Positions 15,194-23,438 of a DNA stretch of 38,266 nucleotides are shown piece by piece; position 1 is the first letter of the stretch; every line of letters starts with the position of its first letter. The stretch is from the NCBI GenBank assembly GCA_009785615.1, contig WQVX01000008.1, positions 1 through 38,266 of the forward strand, written 5' to 3'. The notes under the pieces were generated by a model. That model did not search any database and had not been told where the DNA came from. It worked only from the letters and a program-made list of their open reading frames with translations. This DNA is from Defluviitaleaceae bacterium (lineage in GTDB: Bacteria; Bacillota; Clostridia; Lachnospirales; WQUN01). A program made the position numbers and the translations under genes.

Positions 15194-17498
15194 AATTAAT
15201 GTGTCTGTAAGGCACCTGGTAGAATTTATATTGCGGGGCGGAAGCATTGATTCCGGCTTTTTTTTAAGCCCGACTCGGGCTTTAGAGGGTACTAGAGTTC
15301 ATCAGCGAATCCAACGATTGCGCAAAAATGAGGCGGAGGATGTAGGAGGCATATACAAAAAAGAAGTGCATTTAAGTGCTGAATACGAATATGAAGGTAT
15401 CTGTTTTTGTATAGAGGGACGAGCAGACGGTATATTTACCTTAGATGGTGAAGTTACTATTGAAGAAATTAAGTCCACTTTTATGACACTATCCCGGATT
15501 GAGAAAAATACCGATCATTGGCATTGGGCACAAGCTAAGTGTTATGCTTACATGTATGCGCTTTTTCAGAAAATTGATGAAGTATCTTGCGCTTTGATAT
15601 ATGGACATATTGAAACGAATGACTTGATCACTTTTGTTGAGTCTTTTTCTACTAAAGTCTTAGAGTCTTTTGTTTTGGGGCTTATAGAAAAATATTGGGA
15701 TTTTGCCCAATTAGAAATAGATCGTAAAGCTGAAGTTTGTCTAACAGGTAAAGCACTTCAATTTCCATTTGGAAGTTATCGTGAAGGGCAGCGGGAATTA
15801 GCTGTTTCCATATATGCTGCAATCCGTAATAAGAAGAAGCTCTTTGCACAAGCACCTACAGGTATTGGTAAAACTATGGCGGCCTTATTTCCTGCTGTTA
15901 AGGCACTATCTGAGGGCATGGGCGAGAAAATTTTTTACCTCACTTCTAAGGTTGTACAACGGCAGTTAGCTGAAAACACTTTAAAATATATGGTTGACAA
16001 AGGTTTGGTTATCTGTTCGATTACCTTAACCGCAAAAGAAAAAATTTGCATTCAAGAAAAACGAAGCTGTAACCCGCTTCATTGCAATTATGCTAATGGG
16101 CATTTTAATCGTGTTAATGCTGCCATTTTAGATTGCATCCGCAACGAAATTATTATTACCCGTGACATTGTAGAAGAATATTCACATAAACATCAAGTAT
16201 GCCCGTCAGAGTATGCTTTAGACTTGGCAATATTTTGTCATGTAGTTATTTGTGATTATAACCATGTATACGACCCAAAAGCTAAACTAAGGCGATTTTT
16301 TCAAGATGGTGGAGATTTTATTCTTTTGCAGGATGAGGCTCATAATCTGGTTGACCGAGGACGAGAAATGTTTTCTGCCGGTGTCCACCGAAAAGAATTT
16401 GCTGCGTTACGCAAAGATCTGGGGCGTGAGCATTCTCTGTATAAGTCTCTTGGTTTGGTAACTAAAAAAATACGTTCCGGCGATTTTCAGCTTAAAGAGT
16501 TGACCGATAGCTTAGGTGAGTTTAGCTCTACATGTGAATTGTGGCTTAAAGAAAATTCCGGTGAGAACTCAAATGATTCACTGCCGGACGAGTTAGAAAA
16601 AATATTATCAGTGTATTTTACCACCTTAGATTTTTTGCGGATATCGGACCTTTATGATGAAAGATATATCACTTATAAGGATTCTGATTATATCAGGCTA
16701 TTTTGCCTGGATCCATCTTACTTATTGGGGCTGGAGCAAAAGAAATCTCGGGCATGTATATTTTTTTCTGCAACGCTTACTCCATTGCCATACTTTCAGG
16801 GAATTTTAGGCGGCTGTAGTGATGACTTTCTATTACGCATTAAATCTCCTTATCCAAGAGAAAATCTGTGTTTGGTAATTGATAGTCGCGTTTCTACCAA
16901 ATATAAGCATAGGGATCAAAGTTTGGAAGCAATTGTAGAAAGTCTATATGCGATGGTAACAGCTAAACCGGGTAACTACATGGCTTTTTTCCCTTCTTAC
17001 GCTTATTTAGACCAAGTTTATGAACGTTTTGCAGATAAATACAAGCACATAGAGGTTATGCAACAACAGCAAAAAACAGTGGATGAAAAAGAATTTCTTG
17101 CCCGATTTGAACCATCATCATGCTTGCTGGGATTTGTAGTACTAGGCGGTGCATTTTCAGAAGGTATTGATTTAAAAGGGGATCGTTTGATAGGTGCTGC
17201 AATAGTTGGAGTAGGACTTCCTCAAATTTCGCATGAAAGGGATGTAATTTCGGAATATTTTACTGCAAATGGAAAAAACGGCTTCGATTACGCTTATATA
17301 TATCCGGGAATGAACAAAGTTTTGCAAGCAGCAGGAAGAGTAATACGTACAGAAACTGACAAAGGAGTAGTGTTTCTAATTGATAGCAGATATACAGAAC
17401 TAAGTTATCGCAGGCTATTTCCAAAGGAATGGGAAGGATATATAAAATTAACAAACAGAGATAGGCCGGAAGATGTGTTAAGAGATTTTTGGGGATAA
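15186..17498 (+). CDS. PD-(D/E)XK nuclease fused to XPD/DinG-type Fe-S DNA helicase
   Basis: Predicted ATP-dependent DNA helicase of superfamily 2 with an attached nuclease domain, acting in DNA repair. Residues 1-190 look like a Cas4/RecB-type PD-(D/E)XK nuclease: EGRADGIF near 77, TIEEIKST near 92 and HWAQAKCYAYMYA near 115, the D...ExK...QxxxY layout. The helicase follows: Walker A APTGIGKT near 222, four cysteines for a 4Fe-4S cluster (near 287, 294, 299 and 339), DEAH box QDEAHNLVDRGRE near 382, and C-terminal motifs FFSATLTPL, GGAFSEGIDLKGDRLIG and QAAGRVIRTETDKG. The 770-residue length matches fused forms common in Clostridia. Preceded by copy 2 of the 27-bp motif and followed by a bidirectional terminator. 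Confidence 0.92.
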   Translation: MHKINVSVRHLVEFILRGGSIDSGFFLSPTRALEGTRVHQRIQRLRKNEAEDVGGIYKKEVHLSAEYEYEGICFCIEGRADGIFTLDGEVTIEEIKSTFMTLSRIEKNTDHWHWAQAKCYAYMYALFQKIDEVSCALIYGHIETNDLITFVESFSTKVLESFVLGLIEKYWDFAQLEIDRKAEVCLTGKALQFPFGSYREGQRELAVSIYAAIRNKKKLFAQAPTGIGKTMAALFPAVKALSEGMGEKIFYLTSKVVQRQLAENTLKYMVDKGLVICSITLTAKEKICIQEKRSCNPLHCNYANGHFNRVNAAILDCIRNEIIITRDIVEEYSHKHQVCPSEYALDLAIFCHVVICDYNHVYDPKAKLRRFFQDGGDFILLQDEAHNLVDRGREMFSAGVHRKEFAALRKDLGREHSLYKSLGLVTKKIRSGDFQLKELTDSLGEFSSTCELWLKENSGENSNDSLPDELEKILSVYFTTLDFLRISDLYDERYITYKDSDYIRLFCLDPSYLLGLEQKKSRACIFFSATLTPLPYFQGILGGCSDDFLLRIKSPYPRENLCLVIDSRVSTKYKHRDQSLEAIVESLYAMVTAKPGNYMAFFPSYAYLDQVYERFADKYKHIEVMQQQQKTVDEKEFLARFEPSSCLLGFVVLGGAFSEGIDLKGDRLIGAAIVGVGLPQISHERDVISEYFTANGKNGFDYAYIYPGMNKVLQAAGRVIRTETDKGVVFLIDSRYTELSYRRLFPKEWEGYIKLTNRDRPEDVLRDFWG

Positions 17499-17554
17499 CT
17501 TAAATTCAAACCTAAAATGAAAAGTTTGATCAAAAACTCATTTTTAAATTTATG

Positions 17555-17594
17555 TAAAAAAGATCTGCTGCTAATTAGCAACAGGTCTTTTTTA
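17555..17594. terminator. Bidirectional intrinsic terminator
   Basis: Stem AAGATCTG (17560-17567) with CAGGTCTT (17582-17589) plus inner TGCT/AGCA around AATT, flanked by a run of A on the left and T on the right. It serves the helicase gene on the plus strand and the end of the glutamate-mutase operon on the minus strand. Confidence 0.88.
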
Positions 17595-17665
17595 TAATGC
17601 CATCTTTAGCTGTGAACATGATCAAAGTTTGGTGAACGATTTTTGTTCATCGAACTCACGTTAAT

Positions 17666-18601
17666 TTAAAACGCAAAGCGATTCAAGTCCTCATCAGTAA
17701 TTTGGGTTTTATTGCCAACCAGCCCTACAATCAAATGACTATTATCATGATGATCAAATATCATGCGGTTTAATAACTTAAATCCTTCAATATCGCCTGT
17801 ATTGTTAACATGAAAGCGAGGTCTGGTGCAATAATGCATGATATCTTCAATTTTAATATGTTTCTCATCTATAAAAGAAACAGGGATCTTTTGAGAAATC
17901 AACTCTTCCATACGTCCGGTTAATTCAGCTAAATCAATTTTAGGATCGTTTTTAAAGCGTAGCACAAAGCCATTACGAACATCACCATGCTCATAACGTT
18001 CTTCGGTCATTTCTGAAAGAAGATGTTGTATCAGATCTTCCGCAGTATGAGCCATTTTGCGATATTTGATAGTATCAAATGAAATTTTTGCAATGTCCTC
18101 CGGAGCAGGCCCAAATATAGATGTCCGTGTAATGACTATTTCTGATCCTACGCCTATTAAAAGTTCTGCGTTCCGCTTGTCAAGAAGCGGGTACAATAAT
18201 TCAAAATGTTCTACCACTACCCGCTTACCTTGTTTAATCGCTGCCTTAACTGCTTCAGCCATTGTACCTAATTGCGTAAAAGCCGATTCAAAGCGGACAT
18301 CTAAATGATATGTGTGATTTGAATAAAAGCTACTACTTTCTTCTTCGTCCAATAAATCTAAAATGGGTAAAGGTCGTATATTAACTCCTGCATCATCGTT
18401 GGTAAGCTCCAATCCCGGGAACATGCCTTTTATAAGAAGGCTTTTGCCGGAAGCCGGCTCGCCCATTACTCCAATTAACTGATCTAGCGGACTTAAATGG
18501 AGATGAGATAATTGCATACCCAACTGCACCATACGTTGGTCGCCTCTGGGAGCAAAATACAAACTGTATAAGTGGTTTTTTTGTAAAGGATTAATAGTCA
18601 T
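17666..18601 (-). CDS. P-loop protein of the glutamate mutase operon ("alanine-tRNA synthetase second additional domain" family)
   Basis: A 311-residue protein with a Walker A-like loop GVMGEPASGKSLLIKGMF near residue 44-61. I recall homologues in clostridial mutase clusters under the uninformative name given in the call; it is not an alanyl-tRNA synthetase. Other features are an acidic LLDEEES stretch, GKRVVVEHFELLYPLL, and a C-terminal block HYCTRPRFHVNNTGDIEGFKLLNRMIFDHHDNSHLIVGLVG rich in His. No signal or membrane segment. It is the last gene of the operon, and its ATG overlaps the glmL stop (ATGA), so it is tightly coupled to the mutase reactivator. A role as nucleotide-dependent partner in B12 handling or reactivation is inference. 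Confidence 0.75.
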   Translation of the reverse strand: MTINPLQKNHLYSLYFAPRGDQRMVQLGMQLSHLHLSPLDQLIGVMGEPASGKSLLIKGMFPGLELTNDDAGVNIRPLPILDLLDEEESSSFYSNHTYHLDVRFESAFTQLGTMAEAVKAAIKQGKRVVVEHFELLYPLLDKRNAELLIGVGSEIVITRTSIFGPAPEDIAKISFDTIKYRKMAHTAEDLIQHLLSEMTEERYEHGDVRNGFVLRFKNDPKIDLAELTGRMEELISQKIPVSFIDEKHIKIEDIMHYCTRPRFHVNNTGDIEGFKLLNRMIFDHHDNSHLIVGLVGNKTQITDEDLNRFAF

Positions 18602-19980
18602 ATGGATACATCCTCCAATTCTTTTTTCATGATTGAAAGTGCTACGTCCGGATACTCTATGCTAAGTAGACCCATAGCAGATAAAATATATTGGCGGTCA
18701 ATTAATATCCGGGATGATTTTGGTCGCAAAGATTCCGGCACAGATTCATTATATAAAGCGTGGGTGACAATTTTTGAGACATCACGATTATGAATCAGTG
18801 CGCCCCCTGTGGCAATAAGTGTTTTCACTTTTGTTAAATCCTTGCCGGATTGCAACCAAGTTTGACCCAGAGGTGTATATGTTTCTTCAATGATTCCTGC
18901 GTGCCGCGCGGATGCTGTTTCAACTGCCGCCGCTGCTAAGGCAAAATCTAATGCTGATTGTTCCGGGGTATTTGGCATAGTATCAGGATTTTGCTCTGTA
19001 TGTTTTATCATTTCAACTATTTTTTGAGGCTTTAGACCGGATAACTGAGAAAGCCTCTCAAGACCTACGGCTGTAGAAATTCCCGCCGCGCTGTAGCGCA
19101 TACCAATATCGCCTTCAACTGTCCTTTTTGCCCAGGGTTCCGGCAATCCCTTTATTACGGTATTTTCCAGTGTTGGCGCACCTGATGCCATAGAGTAGAC
19201 ATCGGTTGTTGCTCCGCCTAAATCTACAGCAAATAATTCACCTAAGCCGGGCCGGGAGTCCGTTCCCTTTGCCAATAATTCCATAGCTTGCAATACGGCC
19301 GCAGGGGTGGGCATCATAATCCCACTTATTAACTCTGCTTCGCGAGATAATCCCTTCGCATTAATAATCTGACGAAGAAACAGATCTCGAATATGCCGTT
19401 GAACAGGTTCAATATTTAGCTTTTCCAGTTGAGGCAGTACATTTTCACAGCGATAAACTTCACGTTTGGATAAAATTTTTTCGCATTCAGCGGCACAAGA
19501 CCGATTTCCCGCCAAAAGTATTGGGAAATCGGCCTTGCAATCTACAAGCATTCCGGCATTGTGTAAAATACAATCTTGGTTGCCGCCATCAGTGCCACCT
19601 GTAAGCAAAAAAATATCCGGCTTTATATTCGCTATCTCTTCAATATCTTCGTCGATCAATTGATACGAGTAAACTTTCATTACCTTTGCGCCTGCACCTA
19701 AAGAGGCTACTTTTGCCGCCTCAGCAGTAAGAGCGGGAACAAGGCCGCTTGCGACCATTCGTAAGCCGCCTGCTGCACTGGAACATGCCAAACGCTTTTG
19801 AAAATTTTCAAGCCCCGTTTGCTTTTTAAGTTTTGCTAATGCAAACTCAAGACCCTCACCCACATCGGTTTCTACTGTGGTATATGAAGAAGCAGTGTCT
19901 ATTAATTGTCCCGCTTCAATGTCAACAGCGGTTACTTTGGTAAAGGTACTGCCAAAATCAATAAGCAGGATAGCTTGCAA
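18598..19980 (-). CDS. glmL: Glutamate mutase reactivating protein GlmL/MutL
   Basis: Actin/ASKHA-fold ATPase thought to exchange damaged B12 cofactor from glutamate mutase. The 460 residues start MQAILLIDFGSTFTKVTAVD (phosphate-1 loop); LLTGGTDGGNQD, FPILLAGNRS, ELFAVDLGGATTDVYS (phosphate-2) and TLIATGGALIHNRD (adenosine loop) follow. Length and motifs match the GlmL family. The start is TTG at 19980, supported by AGGAGG eight bases upstream. It lies 12 bases after glmS and overlaps the P-loop gene by four bases. Its place next to glmS is the usual one. Confidence 0.93.
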   Translation of the reverse strand: MQAILLIDFGSTFTKVTAVDIEAGQLIDTASSYTTVETDVGEGLEFALAKLKKQTGLENFQKRLACSSAAGGLRMVASGLVPALTAEAAKVASLGAGAKVMKVYSYQLIDEDIEEIANIKPDIFLLTGGTDGGNQDCILHNAGMLVDCKADFPILLAGNRSCAAECEKILSKREVYRCENVLPQLEKLNIEPVQRHIRDLFLRQIINAKGLSREAELISGIMMPTPAAVLQAMELLAKGTDSRPGLGELFAVDLGGATTDVYSMASGAPTLENTVIKGLPEPWAKRTVEGDIGMRYSAAGISTAVGLERLSQLSGLKPQKIVEMIKHTEQNPDTMPNTPEQSALDFALAAAAVETASARHAGIIEETYTPLGQTWLQSGKDLTKVKTLIATGGALIHNRDVSKIVTHALYNESVPESLRPKSSRILIDRQYILSAMGLLSIEYPDVALSIMKKELEDVSI

Positions 19981-19992
19981 TTACAGTTCCTC

Positions 19993-20406
19993 CTATTCGA
20001 TACGCAGATCTTTACGCAAATCTTCAATGGCAGTTTCGGGAGATGTTCCCGCAGGATACACTCGGCTAAAGCCCATTTCTAAAAAGCGTTGTTCCACTTC
20101 TTCAAAAGGCTGTTTGCCCACCACGATATTGCCACCCACATATAACAGGATATCTTTAAGACCGGCCTCATTGCATCTGTCACGAAAGCCGCGGCAGTCC
20201 AGTTCTCCATGACCATATAGGGAAGAAACAATTATGGCATCGGCAGCAGACTCAATAGCTGCTTCAATATATTCTTCTTGTGATACCATTACGCCTAAGT
20301 TAATAACCTCAAAACCAGCATCAGTAAATGCGTGATAGAGGATCTTATTACCTACTGCGTGAACATCAGCACCGATTACACCGATGACTAGTTTTTTCTT
20401 TTCCAT
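19993..20406 (-). CDS. glmS: Glutamate mutase sigma subunit (B12-binding)
   Basis: Small subunit of adenosylcobalamin-dependent glutamate mutase (EC 5.4.99.1), converting L-glutamate to (2S,3S)-3-methylaspartate with GlmE. The 137 residues have the base-off/His-on cobalamin motif DxHxxG as D14-V-H16-A-V-G19 ([15 protein letters not shown]), then [33 protein letters not shown] and [18 protein letters not shown], all standard. Length equals that of characterised clostridial sigma subunits. It follows the DUF4387 gene by 23 bases and precedes glmL. Confidence 0.96.
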   Translation of the reverse strand: MEKKKLVIGVIGADVHAVGNKILYHAFTDAGFEVINLGVMVSQEEYIEAAIESAADAIIVSSLYGHGELDCRGFRDRCNEAGLKDILLYVGGNIVVGKQPFEEVEQRFLEMGFSRVYPAGTSPETAIEDLRKDLRIE

Positions 20407-20429
20407 TACTCACTTCCTTAATGTATCAT

Positions 20430-20744
20430 CTATAACACGTCAAACTCCAGATCTAAGAGTGGGCCGTGTTGCTGCGCACCGTAAACATCGGTTTCTCCCA
20501 AGTCTCCGGAAGCAATTGGACGTATGATGGTAATTTTAATTGCGTTAGCCTGATAAAACTCCACAATATTGATAATATCTATTGGACTAATTTTATATAA
20601 GTCGCAAATAAGTTGCTCGTTGATAATATTTGCCTTGCAGACTTTTTCAAACCATTGATAATCTTTAAACATGATATCAAATGTGAGTTCATAAGGCCCT
20701 GCATTCTTACTTCGGATAACTTCAGTAATATCTATCAATTTCAT
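20430..20744 (-). CDS. DUF4387 family protein, partner of the AtuA-family protein
   Basis: A 104-residue soluble protein with DUF4387 features: LIDITEVIRSKNAGPYELTFDIMF at the N-terminus, ITIIRPIASGDLGETDVYGAQQHGPLL at the C-terminus. DUF4387 is known to occur next to, or fused with, AtuA/DUF1446 proteins, and is presumed to form one enzyme with them; no reaction is established to my knowledge. Here it follows the AtuA-family gene by 15 bases inside the glutamate-mutase operon. The conserved SKNAGP and GDLGETDxYGAQQH segments are candidate active-site parts. Confidence 0.85.
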   Translation of the reverse strand: MKLIDITEVIRSKNAGPYELTFDIMFKDYQWFEKVCKANIINEQLICDLYKISPIDIINIVEFYQANAIKITIIRPIASGDLGETDVYGAQQHGPLLDLEFDVL

Positions 20745-20759
20745 TTATTAAACCCTCCC

Positions 20760-22172
20760 CTACAGTTGAATAATATCTATGGGAAACATACCGGCCGGTT
20801 CATACTTTTCCAGTTTTAGCAGATGGTAGACACTAAATGCATAGACTTCTCCGGCTTGAAAATCACTTGGGGAATAAGGAAAGGCTAAATTTCCGGCAGT
20901 GGAGCGTCTACCCTCATAGCCATAATGGAGCATTGTTGATCTGGCAAAAGCACAGATGGTATCAGCTTCTTTTTGAGTAGGAGCAGTAACATCAATTATT
21001 ATGCCAAGCTCATGGCAGCCTTCAGTTGTTGGATTAGGCTCTAACTCTGCCATTACGCCATCGCGACCATATATTTTAAAGTTAAGATTATAACTAAGTA
21101 ACGCATCCATCTCCGCAAAGTTGTCAGCAACTCGATCCCTAACACCTTCTATAATTTCATCAATTTTAGAAATCATCATCGGATCTCTGGTACCTGCGAT
21201 AGAAACAGTTCGGTAGCCAACAAGTTTAGCCCCTTCCAATTTAATCGTATAAGGATCTGAAGGGACAAATTTAGTTCCGCGAACCAGTACAGTATTTTCT
21301 GTTTCCTGTTCAAATTCGCAATTGTGCAAATCAAGGTGTCCACCGGGGCCGGGTAAAATATAAGGGTTAGTTTTTTCATAGAGAGTATGAGCAGCTACTG
21401 ATAAAGTTGTGCATTTTCTGGCCGGAGAGAGAGGTTCCACACGGAAGTAGTCCTCACCTATGTAGCCAAACATGCAATCGCTGCCACTTCCCGGAGTAGC
21501 GCAGATGGCTGCACATTCCAATATTTTTCCCAAATGAAGAGACAGAGCAATATCGTAACCCATCTTAATAGGCAATGCAGCAAAACATGCCGGGTCATAA
21601 GCACGGCCTGCTAAGATTACACTAGGTTTTACGCCATTGCTGCCTTCTTTATCAAATGCTCTGATAAAAGGCTCTACTCCAATTTGCCCTACTATTCTGC
21701 TGGTAGCATCTATTTCTTCTTCCGTCAAAGAAGATATTAAATTACCCTTTTTCAAGGACACCATAGTGTCTTGCACCAGTTCACACTTTATCCTTTCCTT
21801 GAACAGTTCAGAGTAGATTAATGCCAAATTAAAATGCAGATCATTTTCCTTTGCGATTTCTTCCACAATCTCATAGCACCAATTTAAATGAGGTACACCC
21901 CCACTGCCTCCCGCTGTACCAACAACAACAGGAATATTGTTTTTAACTCCTGCTTTTATCATTATTTCAAGATCGCGCTTAACAGCATCGCGGTCAGTAA
22001 AAGATTTACCTGAACCCAAATAATATGGGCCGGGATCAGTAGATCCTCCATCAGCAGCAATCAAATGAGGTTTTCTTTTCATTCCCTCTTCAAAAGATGA
22101 CATAGGAAAGCCATAACCAAGAATTGCTGTAGTTGATAGAATACGAAATTCTTCTTTTTTAGTTTCTTCCAT
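20760..22172 (-). CDS. AtuA-family (DUF1446) protein in the methylaspartate operon
   Basis: Named after AtuA of acyclic terpene use in Pseudomonas, but members in anaerobes have no fixed function. The 470 residues carry GYGFPMSSFEEGMKRKPHLIAADGGSTDPGPYYLGSG at the N-terminus, VVVGTAGGSGGVPHLNW, VILAGRAYDPACFAALP and GPGGHLDLHNCEFEQ, all typical of the family. It is intact. It lies 15 bases after methylaspartate ammonia-lyase and 15 bases before DUF4387. The operon lacks a fumarase-like mesaconase, and a conserved gene at this place could act on mesaconate or citramalate; that is inference from context only. Confidence 0.86.
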   Translation of the reverse strand: MEETKKEEFRILSTTAILGYGFPMSSFEEGMKRKPHLIAADGGSTDPGPYYLGSGKSFTDRDAVKRDLEIMIKAGVKNNIPVVVGTAGGSGGVPHLNWCYEIVEEIAKENDLHFNLALIYSELFKERIKCELVQDTMVSLKKGNLISSLTEEEIDATSRIVGQIGVEPFIRAFDKEGSNGVKPSVILAGRAYDPACFAALPIKMGYDIALSLHLGKILECAAICATPGSGSDCMFGYIGEDYFRVEPLSPARKCTTLSVAAHTLYEKTNPYILPGPGGHLDLHNCEFEQETENTVLVRGTKFVPSDPYTIKLEGAKLVGYRTVSIAGTRDPMMISKIDEIIEGVRDRVADNFAEMDALLSYNLNFKIYGRDGVMAELEPNPTTEGCHELGIIIDVTAPTQKEADTICAFARSTMLHYGYEGRRSTAGNLAFPYSPSDFQAGEVYAFSVYHLLKLEKYEPAGMFPIDIIQL

Positions 22173-22187
22173 AATGTAGTAATCCCC

Positions 22188-23429
22188 TTAATCTTGTTTG
22201 AGCAGGGCAATAATCCGCTGCATTTCGTTGTTAACAATCATGTAGCCTTCATCTACCCCCATGCCGGGTTTAGCCAGTATTTGAACCGGCCGGGTTGCCA
22301 TAGCAAGATGTACGCAAATTTGAGCGGAGCGATCAGTTTCATTGCATGTACCGCCTTGATACGCTCCAACGCCTTTTTCTTTGCAATAGAGAACTGCCTC
22401 CACAGTATTTCCGATACCACCTAAATCCGGTGTTTTAATTTGCACCATATGGCCTGCTTTGTTGTCAGCAAAATATTTGATATCTTCTAATGTGTTGCAC
22501 CACTCATCGGCTACCAATTCTACATTAATGTTTCGCTCGTCTAATAACTTGGTTAATGTAGACAAAGCTATCATTTGTTGTTCTCGATCCTCTACATCCA
22601 TGGGGCCTTCAATTCTCAGCTTAAAAGGAGCCGCCGCTTTTTCCAGCGTAGCCAGATAATCAGCCATTGCGGAATAATTATCATTGCCAAACACAATCCC
22701 AATGGTGCCGTAAACATCAAGATGAAGTATGGGGGCATAATTGTTATCTAAGCGTAAATCTAAAATTCGATTTCGCAACCAAGTAACATACTCTAACAGC
22801 AATTCCCCTTTTTCTCCTAACTTGGTTTTAACATTATTTATCAGACCATGAGGTAATACATGTGCTCCCTTTAAAATCATTTTGTCAGAGTTATCATACC
22901 GATTATCTCCCGACTGAGTGAAAATAGGGATAGGGCTTGCAATTAACCGAGTTCCATACTCTTGAGCGATAACCTGACACATCATCTGCTTTTTAGATTT
23001 AGCCACAGCATCCAAAATAGCCTGAGATATACCGTAACGAATGGCAGTATGCAATGGCTGATTATTTATAGTCATAGCTTCAAGCGCATCTGCCATTTGC
23101 CGAAAAGTAGTAATCTCCCGGCCTACCAACGCAGGAAAAACATGTTCTTCAATCAATGGGATAAAGTCTTTGGCTAAAAATAGCGGATCTCTTCCCCCTG
23201 CACCTGAATATTGCACTGCTGCACAATCTCCATGGGCTACTTGGCCATCCTCCAAAACCAACATAACCGAAATAGATTCTCCGGCCTGACGTACTGCTGA
23301 AAATCCGGGCGTTACCGGAGAGCCTTTATAAGCGGAGCCATCGGCAACGGCACCTTCTTTAATTGCTCGCTGGTCATCAAAAAAGAAACCCGTTCTTCCC
23401 GGTGAACATACACCTTTAATGATTTTCAT
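22188..23429 (-). CDS. mal: Methylaspartate ammonia-lyase
   Basis: Eliminates ammonia from (2S,3S)-3-methylaspartate to give mesaconate (EC 4.3.1.2); enolase superfamily. The 413 residues match the clostridial enzyme in length. The catalytic general bases are in place: His194 (VLPHGLINN) and Lys332 (MVQIKTPDLGG, equivalent of Lys331). The Mg-binding region follows HLDVYGTIG, IEGPMDVEDREQQ and LVADEWCNT, and the family N-terminus GRTGFFFDDQRAIKEGA is intact. It lies 9 bases after glmE and 15 before the AtuA-family gene. Confidence 0.97.
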   Translation of the reverse strand: MKIIKGVCSPGRTGFFFDDQRAIKEGAVADGSAYKGSPVTPGFSAVRQAGESISVMLVLEDGQVAHGDCAAVQYSGAGGRDPLFLAKDFIPLIEEHVFPALVGREITTFRQMADALEAMTINNQPLHTAIRYGISQAILDAVAKSKKQMMCQVIAQEYGTRLIASPIPIFTQSGDNRYDNSDKMILKGAHVLPHGLINNVKTKLGEKGELLLEYVTWLRNRILDLRLDNNYAPILHLDVYGTIGIVFGNDNYSAMADYLATLEKAAAPFKLRIEGPMDVEDREQQMIALSTLTKLLDERNINVELVADEWCNTLEDIKYFADNKAGHMVQIKTPDLGGIGNTVEAVLYCKEKGVGAYQGGTCNETDRSAQICVHLAMATRPVQILAKPGMGVDEGYMIVNNEMQRIIALLKQD

Positions 23430-23438
23430 GATTCCCCC

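Noticed and set aside
15186-15250. Frameshift at the helicase start similar to that in cardiolipin synthase
   Set aside because: The helicase N-terminus (MHKINVSVRHLVEFI) already looks complete for the family, so the upstream 8-codon frame is better explained as a leader peptide or chance.
17625-17660. TGAAC-GATTTTT-GTTCA near the end of the glutamate mutase operon as a LexA-type SOS box
   Set aside because: Spacing does not match the Firmicute CGAAC-N4-GTTCG box and it lies downstream of genes on both strands.
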